Source of the DNA: Chrysomallon squamiferum | Taxonomy: Eukaryota; Mollusca; Gastropoda; Neomphalida; Peltospiridae | Reading direction: 5' to 3' | Assembly (NCBI GenBank): GCA_012295275.1 | Contig: CM022669.1 | Location: forward strand, 8,954,989 to 9,018,988 | Length of the DNA stretch: 64,000 nt | Part shown: positions 54,508 through 64,000 of the stretch, piece after piece | Layout: every line of letters begins with the position of its first letter | How positions within the stretch are numbered: the first letter of the stretch is position 1 | Made by a program: the position numbers and the translations under genes | Notes under the pieces: model-generated | The model's database searches: none | What the model saw: the letters and a program-made list of their open reading frames with translations, nothing else | Told to the model about the DNA's origin: nothing

Positions 54508-54773
54508 AAAAAAAATAATAATAATATATATAGATATATAATTAATAGTCTTTTCAGACGTTTAAATTTCATTATTCCGTATTTGTAGATATTGACCATG
54601 CAATATTTTGGATATTTTGAAGTAAGGTGTTAACTTCACGAGTAAACAGTCGTGTTATTTTCGAGTCATATCGGAGTAAGTAAAGATTAATTAAAATTAA
54701 TATTAAACAATGAACAAAACAACACAACACCAATACTGATAATAATCATCAAGAGAGTAGGGATAGAATAAAA

Positions 54774-54838
<65 letters not shown>

Positions 54839-54901
54839 CACTGTCTGAAGATATCAGCTTATTGGTTCAAAATGCAACAACAACAACGACAATAATAAAT
54901 C

Positions 54902-54968
<67 letters not shown>

Positions 54969-55721
54969 CAGCATCATCATTATCATCATACACATAGGAT
55001 GACCTTGTCCTAAGTTTGTGCTGAGTCACGAAACTTCAGATTTATTTCTCATTAAAAATGCTGATTACGGGGCCTTGTCTGAAAGACAAATGTTAATTTC
55101 TGGCAAAACGACTAAAAAAAAAAAAAATAATAATAATAACAACAGCACTAAAATGTGGACATAGTCTATCCTGAAATTCCCGGGATTAACTGCATAAATT
55201 CGATTAATCTGTGTTAATCCTAAGAAGATTATCTAAATCTCTGACGCATTTCTTTTTCAGTTTATCAAGAGCATGTCACCAGACCAGAGTGACGTCAGCA
55301 CATATCAATATTTATTAGGCAATAGTTAATTAATAATATTATTTTAGTTTGCTTATAAATCAAAATAAATAACAAAATTATATTTCAATACTGGTATAAA
55401 ATATTTTTTCATCTGGCCTAAACAATCGATTTAGGCTTTATATATATATATATGAAACACCAGCAACTGTACCCCGCAATACGTATGAATTTAATTATGT
55501 GACGTTCTACTGTATCCGATTATATGTTTGTGACGTAACAAAAAAACAACAACAAAAAAACACACTGAGTATTAATTAAAATGAAATACACATGAGCTTT
55601 CAAATTCACAGAACATGAACGCCTGCCTAGAATAACTTGATGTCGTTCTCATTTTGTATTTACAGAAAATCTGAGGTTGATCAGTATGAGAATTCATGAT
55701 TTTTCATAATTACAGTCGCAG

Positions 55722-55756
<35 letters not shown>

Positions 55757-56338
55757 AAAAGAAAAAGAAAATAAATAAAAGAAAATAAATAAATTGAAAA
55801 AAAAGAAGAAAAGAAATACATATATATATATTCATACGCAGATATGTAAATGGTGTTTAGGCCCATGTACATAGAACCAAGCGTGCTTCACTGTTATAAA
55901 GATAATTTAGCCCCATTAAAACTCCCAGAAACAACAACAGCAACAACGTAGAAATAAATCAAAATTGAGAAATAATGTATCTTTTTAAACACAGAGATTC
56001 CATAAACTTTTATCTACAAAAGAACCTTACATTCTCTTTACATCCGGATACTTTGAGCATGCGCACTCAGGCACGAATTAATAGTGCAATTAACCCGGCC
56101 TGAGTTTTTAACGAAACCATGTCAGAAGTATTCTTCCACCAAGTTGTACTTATAGATCAGTAAACTTTTCTAATCTGCAGGTCACATGAAATTTAAAAAA
56201 ATGTTACTGTGCAGTCTAAATCTGGCTGAACGCCGTTATTGTTTGTAAACATGGCGGGATAACGTTTTACTGAACAAACTGGAATGTCTCTTCAAAATGT
56301 TTGTATTAATGTTTATTTTTATTTCACTGAGATTAAGA

Positions 56339-56385
<47 letters not shown>

Positions 56386-56635
56386 TACACATACATACAT
56401 TTCTTTTTCTTTTTTTCTGGACTGTCAGACAGACATCTCACATATTAAGTCTGGTTTAGCCAGTGCCAGATATCGACTCTAATCTCCATAGTTTGTATAG
56501 TTGGTGAAGTTATTAGACTGTGTTAATTTAAATACTCAGCCAGTGGCAGATTATGGGTGGTGGTGATGTCAATAAATAAATAAATAAACAAAAATAAAAA
56601 TAATAATAAAATAATAATAATAATAATAATAATAA

Positions 56636-56695
<60 letters not shown>

Positions 56696-57804
56696 TTAAA
56701 AATATATACAGATGTCCACATGTGTACCCTCTCATGTTCTTAATAATTAATATTCGAGCTAAACTGGATGCCAACTTCACAGTTTGGTTTGCTAACGCTT
56801 GTGGATATGGCAGCAAAGGCTGGTGAAGAGAGAGCTATGCCAAGCACTGTGAATAGACAAACACTGTAAAATATATAATTTCAGTTTATAAACATTGACG
56901 TATTGTTTCTGAAACCACTGCCCCATTTACTTAAAAGTTTAACCCGTCCGAGTTAGTGATTCGTTAACGCAACGTGAGCCAAGGCTTCATATAAACGTGT
57001 TACATAAAAAAATATACTTTTAATACAAAACAAACACAATATGAGACCTTCCACACAAAACTGAGAGTCAAAAAAAAAAAAAAACACAAACCAAAACCCA
57101 ACAAAAAAAAACAACTCCACCAACAAACACAACAAACAAACAAAAACAAAATAAGTCGGAAGGAAAAAAAAAAAATAACGTTTCCTGTTAGATACTTGAT
57201 CTGTCTTGACCTTGAATTACCAAACATGAATTTGTTTTTCTTTCTTCCCATTTTTTTGGTTTTTCATTGCAACATGATAGCTCATAGCTGGCTTCACAAA
57301 TTGGACAGTGTCTGGTGACATGTAATTATGTTTGATGATAACTACAATACTTGCTTTGAACCTCTGTAGTCTCCAGGTGTTTGGACTTTGCTTGTCTGTT
57401 TGTCTTTGTATATATGTGTGCATATCTATATGTATATCTCTTTCTCACTCTAACCGTCTACCTTTTGTTTTCTCAAACTCTGATTGTCTGTTTTCTTCCT
57501 TCTTACTGTCCATCTCATCATGTCTCTCGCTCATTCTTTCTGTCATTTCACGTCTCTGTTCGTTTCTCCGTCTTACTTTCTCTCTCTCGTTTCATTCTGC
57601 TGGTGTTGTTTGATGTTTATCTTTTCACAACAACCAGAAACAAAGAAAAATACAGAAACATATTATTATCTAAAAGACAAAAGCACAAATATACATGTTA
57701 TACTGCGATTCAAGCAAAAGTAATTACCCAACCAGCCAACCAAACAATCAACCAACTCTTGTCCAAAACAAAACACACATATATGTCATACTGTTCTACA
57801 AGCA

Positions 57805-57844
<40 letters not shown>

Positions 57845-59556
57845 CAACCAACCAACCAACCAACCAGTCAATCAGCCAATAAAGCAACTAGCTGAATTAA
57901 TTAACGAACGAGTAAAAGCGTCACATCTAGAAGATTTTCTGTAGGAGTGTATTACTAAAACAAAATATTCAATGGGTGACAGGTAGTTACAGGTTTTACA
58001 GAACATGAGAGAACATGTGATATGACATGACCGTTACTACATTCTTCACAGTACATTCACCTCGTGCCCCGGGCCGGACGAGCGTACCTTCTCTCCTCTA
58101 CCGCTCAGCCTTGAACGAACGATCCTGGCCTACATAGACGATGTACCATAAAACCTCGGGTAAATGAAAATACATTTAATTTTCATATTTTGTAGAAATC
58201 AACGTGTGGTTGTGTCATCTTCGCCGTTAAAAACATTATCAGTAATTTACGATACCTAACTGAAATTTAAAAAGAAATAACAACAACAGTTTTTTTTTCT
58301 TTAAAAGTCTCTTCCTCAGTATCTCTTTCTTACTTTTTTTCTCTCTCTCTTGCTTTTTCTATCTCTCTCTTACTTTTTCTACCTCACTCTTTCTTTCTCT
58401 CTCCCCGCTGCCTCCCTCCCTTTTCTCTTTCTAACTCTGTCAATCCTTTCTCTCTATCTGTTTGTCAGACTGTCTAAATGATTTTAAATTTATTTCTATT
58501 TTTGTTTTTCCTAAACTATTTTTCTTTTCTTATTGCTTTTCTGTCCAGGAAAACATGCTGTCTTTTCAACAGCGAAATTAACGGTAGTAAGATCGGTAGA
58601 GGAATAATGGTTTGTGTCGGATCGACTCTTCGTAAAACATATAATTGGCAATTTCTCGTTCCTGCTTCTGCTTCGTGTTTCGGGTCTACTGTTTCGCTGT
58701 ACGAGTATGTAATAATGTGGTGGGTTTCTTCTCTGATATCATTACTCAAAGCCCATTCGATAACATTAAAATAACTCGAGGTGAGGTAAGACAAATTTTC
58801 ATTATATTTTTGTTTAATAAACGTTTACCTCTACTAAGGCATGTACGGTATGTCCGTTTACAAATGTGAAGGTCACAGATGGGACGCTTGGAGCAATAAT
58901 AATTGTAAGGATCATGGAGTAAACGCAATTACCTGTGTGAAGCGTGGCCTACATCAGGTGAAGGTTATCGTCTTTGTTGCACGCACATCCTCAACAACAA
59001 ACACACGTGGTACAAGCCGGCCGCTGTATACATAAATATACAGTGCAATAACTGCCGCAGGTAAAGCACGTGACATACAAACTAAAGCATATCGCATGTT
59101 AAAGAAGAAATGCCGGTTGTAACAAGAGATAGACAGTAACATGGTTTATTGATCTTGTTGGTACTAGAAAAACTATTCTTCCCGTTCCAGCCACAAATGA
59201 TTATTGAAATACTAAACGTATAATCTTTATTATTAATATATTTTTTTAACATGTCCAAGAGATAAACACATTTGAACATACGCACGTACTTACATACATA
59301 CACAGTTAGCTTTTGCTGTTAAGAAATTTTGTTTCCCTATTTTTGTCTTCCTTCCCCACCAATTACTTTTAAGAGTCAAATGTTCACATACAGTTTTCAG
59401 AGTTCGCCACTAAGTCCTGTGTATACAATAATACACAGCCAACATGAGCTTACCTCGGTTTTCTGTTTGTTCCATTTTTTATTATTTTTTTTTTTTTTTT
59501 TTAGCTCTTTGGTGAAATGATTCATCTATTAAATATTAGTTTATTTAAATTTGACG

Positions 59557-59594
<38 letters not shown>

Positions 59595-62500
59595 AGGAAA
59601 AAGAAAAGAAAGCTTAAACGTGTAATATTTAGTGTTTCTATCTTTTTTCTTTTTTTTACATGTTTTAACAGATACATGATGTTACCCGACTGGAATGTAA
59701 AAGTCTTTAATTTACATAATTCTACTTGGTTTAGACACGGCTTCTTTCGTTGTAACTTATCACGAGCTATTTATTTATTTATTTATTTATTTATTTACAG
59801 ATCAACCGGTTTTCAAGTACTGGTGTATAAACAATTGAAAATTACGCTTAAACAAACTTCGTACAATTAGTTAATCTAAGCAGTCTGAAACTAACGATGT
59901 CTGACTTCCGAGAGCCGAAGTCTCCAAACAGATGGCTGTAGTGTGATCGGTTGTTTCCGGCAAGGTCAGTGATCGGAGAGGAGGGGATTCTTCATGATGC
60001 GATAAGTGGAAGACAGTGTTTCAGTGTGTGTACGTTGTAAATATACAAACATAAGTAGTGGGAGTCTACGTCTGCTGATAACCAGATGAAACAGACAAAC
60101 TTGTGCTTAGAAGTGTGTACACTAGGGTCAAACGTAAGAGTCACGTGATCTGAACACATTGACGTGCAACACCAGTCTAGCTTGTTAAGTTCAGACTATT
60201 CATACTGGTGTCTTTCTGTCTGTCTGTCACTCATGAAGAAATGGTGTTAGTGCACAAGCGCGATTTTTCTTCTGTACTTTATTGTGAGAAAAGATTGTTC
60301 TCTAATATCAAATATGATTGTCAAAACAATTAAAAAATACTACTACTACTACTAACAATAATAATAATAATAAAGAAGAAAAAAGAATGGGAAAAAAAAA
60401 ACGAAAAAACAAAATAAGAAAAAAATAATAAATAAGTAAATAAATAAAATAAAATAAAATAAAACAATAAATAAAATTAATAATAATACAAGAAAAGAAT
60501 AAAAGAATAAAACAATAAAATGTTTTTAAAAAATAATGAAAAATAATAAAGGTATGATATAAAATTTATACAGGTTAAAGACAGGTAGAAAGAAAGCAAT
60601 TTTCGTACTTTATTGATATAGCCTTTTGTCATTAGCTGTTGATAAATAATTAAAATGAATTAAACACATTTAGTAAACACAGTTACACATTATAAATATT
60701 AGCGATACAAACTGTCTTTAATTTTTATTGATTTAATATTTGCTTTATTCTAGTTAATTATTAAAAGTTGTACTTAACGTTTTTTCTTATGCACTGCTAC
60801 AGTGTTTTGATTTTCTAACAAACTACATATTCGTAAAAAATTCACTTCATGAAGACTAATTAACAAAGACGCTTTTGATATTTTACAACTTGTTTAACTT
60901 TATTTTTAAGTGTTTTGAAAAGTTTTTCTGCTACATTACGGATACACGTTATCTTCTGACTGGCCATTTTAATCTTGAGATAACAATATCAAATCTGAAA
61001 CAGAAAAACAGTTGATGCGATGACGTAAGCAGCGCGTGAGACGCCACTGAACCTATTAACTGTTATCTGATATGTTTTGTTATTTTTAACCGCCTGTCGC
61101 GCATGCAGACAATGTTTATATCCAATCTGACTGGCACACTGCAAAGTAAAATGAAGGAACTGGCTGGTAACGTCTGCCGCCGCTCAGAAAAGCGCGGGAA
61201 AACAGCTCGATGGCGAATGGGCCACCTTAGAGCGGGTCGGTGGTTGAGCTGGCACGAGGCCAGAGGAATTCCGCCAGAAAGTTTGGCAGCGATTTGTATA
61301 CAAACCCAACACACAGGGTTACTCAGTTCACTTTTAAAAAAAATTATTTATCTTTTTGTTTTCCCTTGCATTTTCCTCCCCCGTCCATCATTTTGTTTTT
61401 AATTAATTAATTTATTTTAATTTGAGTAATATCGTTTGAAAAACGAAGCAAAGAAACATGATTTAAAAAATCCGAATATAATAATCATGCAAAACCAAAC
61501 CATTTACGTGTTAAAATAATAATAAATAATAATGCACGTATTACATATTCATTGATAAATTATGTGCAATATATATATATATATATAAATTAGTAATAAA
61601 ATTAATAAAATAAATAAATATAAAAATAAAAACAACAAAAAAACAAAACAATTAAGGCAAGAAGGCAGTCTGAATGTATATGTGTCTGTTTGTGTGTGTG
61701 TTATTGTATTTATGTTTGTATGTGTTTGTACGTATGCTATGTGTACGTTTTAATGTGTCTGTATGTGTATGTATGTACACGTGTGTATATGTATATATAT
61801 GCATGGGTGTGCGTGCGTGCGTGCGTGTTTATAATGTGTGTGTCCGTATATATGCACGTATGCGTTACATATATGTGTCTGTTTCTTTGTATACCTACGT
61901 ATATGTATATGCATATATTATGTCTTTTTATATATATGTAGTATATGTTTTGTACATGTGTAAATGTGTATTATATATGTATGTATGTGTATATATATAT
62001 ATATATATTTATAAAATTATGTTTGTATTCAAGTGTAAATATGTACTTTGTATGCACATATGCACATATGCACGTATGCAATAAAATAAAAATAATGAAA
62101 AAAAAAACAGTTCCTTGAACCTTTTTCAAACTTTTCGTCGTTTGATTGTTTTCTTTTCTTCGCGAAGTTTTCATTTATTCGTTAGCTCGGGTCTCGTTTT
62201 GTGTGCCACGAGACGGCTTGTCTGTTTCTTTGATTCCGCCTCTTTCATCAGTGCTCTGTCTATGCGTTTCACAGACACGCTCGTGTGTAATTGTTCACCA
62301 TTAACAGGTAATCGAACAAACACAGCAAACTTCAGGTACATCTTCCTTTTTTTTTTTTTTTTTTTTTTACAGTTTATTTATGTGATAGGATACCTGCTTC
62401 TAAATATGTGAACAGAAAGAAACAGAATAAGTGTTTTGGGGGAGAAATAGAGCTGTATTGCTACTAGTGCTAATACTACTAATACGACTGCTACTAATTT

Positions 62501-63968
62501 TGCTATTAATACTAGTACTTCTACTATTACTAGTCTTATTATTACTGTTACTGCTGTTATTTCTGCTAGCACAACCACTGATACTCCTGTTGCTGCTACT
62601 ACTACTACTACTACTACTACTGCTGCTGCTGATATTACTGCTACTATTACTACTGCTACCTCTACTATTACTACTAGTATTTCCTTAGGAAGATAAGACT
62701 AAGGTCTCCCCTCCCCATGAAACGATTAGAACTCATGTTCTCTCGCATATAAAGAAGTTTTCATCCATATTCTTGTCGTGAATTAGAGGATGATGCAAGA
62801 AGGCTGAATTAGAAAACCTGTGTTTGTTTTTTTTACATTCGTATCGCGCGAAAGAGTTGAAAAGTGCAATGGAAACAAGATCAGCAGATAAAGACGTACG
62901 TCAAACTGTGTAAACACAAACAACAGAAATATATGACGGATGAAGCTGATAATGACTATGGTGATGATTATGCTCGTGATGAAGAAAACATATGTTGTGA
63001 CGCATAAAGCAAAAAATAAAAAAGATGGTATTGATAATTATAATGATCATGAGAATAATTAAACATTTGGTGGTGATAAAATGTTAAGATGTTGAAGGAA
63101 AAACAGAAAGAGCAAAACTATACAAGCAGCAACGCCGAGAATGTGATAAATTTTTTTAATAATAACAATAAAAAAAATATATATATAATAATAATAATAA
63201 ATAAATAAATAAATAATAAAATAATAATAAAAAATAAAAATAAAAACAAAACAAATAAATAAATACATAAATAAATAAATTACAAAATGAATAGAAGCTT
63301 TTCACTAAATGACGTAGAAGATACGAACATTAGCAACTAAGAAAACAAATTTGAAAGGAAAGATTACAAAAAAAAAAAAAAAGTTAGACTTTTAAGGAAA
63401 AAAAACCCCAAAAAAACCCAACAACAAACAAACAAAAAAAAAAAAAAAACAAAAAAACGAAAGAATCAGACGAATCAATCAGGGACAAAGCGCAACCAGA
63501 CTTACTTTGTTGGTTCAATGACGTAAACAATACAATTTGTTTTAATGACGTTTTTTGTAGCCGATGACGTCATAATCGTGTCATCAATAATTCTAATAAG
63601 CAAACGAACGTTCACATCCGATGTATTGTATTTGTCAACGCGCACATATAAACAGACAAACATATACAACAAAGAGATGTAATAAGACAGAGCAAATCTA
63701 AGACGAAGGATCAAATCTCGTATTTTCCACAGTTCCTAACTTCCTCGATGGACATGGTATGTGTGTTGTTTTGTCGTAGTTAAATGAAAATCAAAGTAAT
63801 TAAATCTGTCATCTTTCTGCCTATTCATCTGTCAGTCTATCTGTGTTTCTCTCTGTTTCTGTGTGTATTTTTCTCTTTGTTTCTCTACTAATACATATAT
63901 TCTTGTTCATAAAATACTACAAATAAAGTTAAGAAACCGATAAATTAAACTGAAAGAGTAATAATACA

Positions 63969-64000
<32 letters not shown>

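Larger units (their letters stand above)
51728..64000. other. intergenic upstream of the amine oxidase gene, no gene recognised
   Basis: Mostly microsatellites, poly-A runs and the 53.4-kb minisatellite. Complex CpG-bearing patches: 56,040-56,290 (GCATGCGCAC and AACATGGCGG motifs), 58,550-59,070, 59,880-60,200 and 61,020-61,310. The short open frames in them (for example 61,103-61,402 plus, 58,516-58,794 minus) match no family I recognise. A CTA-type field lies at 62,460-62,690. Confidence 0.45.

Noticed and set aside
58060-58140. Possible tRNA-derived SINE (GAGCGGTAGAGG on the minus strand resembles an A box)
   Set aside because: No convincing B box at the right distance, no poly-A tail and no second copy in the window.
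58478-59035. Overlapping frames on both strands in complex DNA
   Set aside because: No recognisable domain, no splice structure consistent with conserved protein; left as an unassigned patch.

Overview
The window is nuclear DNA from an animal. Both recognisable genes are intron-rich, animal-type genes on the minus strand, set in AT-rich DNA full of microsatellites. Intron style, vertebrate-like protein sequences and simple-repeat load suggest a lophotrochozoan, probably a mollusc. That placement is inference.

Layout. 1-9,392: no gene recognised; AT-rich DNA and microsatellites, the right part being 3' flank or UTR of the first gene. 9,393-22,430 (minus): a complete 20-coding-exon HMG-CoA reductase gene (HMGCR), the rate-limiting enzyme of the mevalonate pathway, about 926 residues with sterol-sensing membrane domain, acidic linker and class I catalytic domain. 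Its 5' UTR is probably split, with a non-coding exon near 25.82-26.0 kb beside a CCAAT-box promoter. 30,954-31,160 (minus): an orphan first coding exon. 31,733-32,349: an internally deleted Tc1/mariner-type transposon with perfect 29-bp inverted ends. 39,774-51,655 (minus): a three-exon copper amine oxidase of the membrane-anchored type, about 841 residues, carrying two apparent 1-base deletions, with a TATA-like box just upstream. 51.7-64 kb: no gene recognised; microsatellites, a minisatellite and a few CpG-bearing promoter-like patches.

The main observation is in HMGCR. Four introns are largely filled by minisatellites (units of 38 to about 56 bp), and each array abuts a splice junction. 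In three of them every unit repeats the splice junction itself: the 5' splice site of exon 9 (31 extra copies), the 3' splice site of exon 3 (17 extra clear copies) and that of exon 19 (12 extra copies). In the fourth (exon 13) the unit resembles a decayed junction. In two arrays some units carry a longer stretch of genuine exon sequence, so these arrays grew out of the exon-intron boundary. The gene therefore carries at least 60 duplicate splice sites next to authentic ones.

The two enzymes have no obvious joint pathway. Three single-base frame problems (one at the HMGCR start, two in the amine oxidase) lie in otherwise well conserved coding sequence and look more like assembly errors or alleles than gene death.
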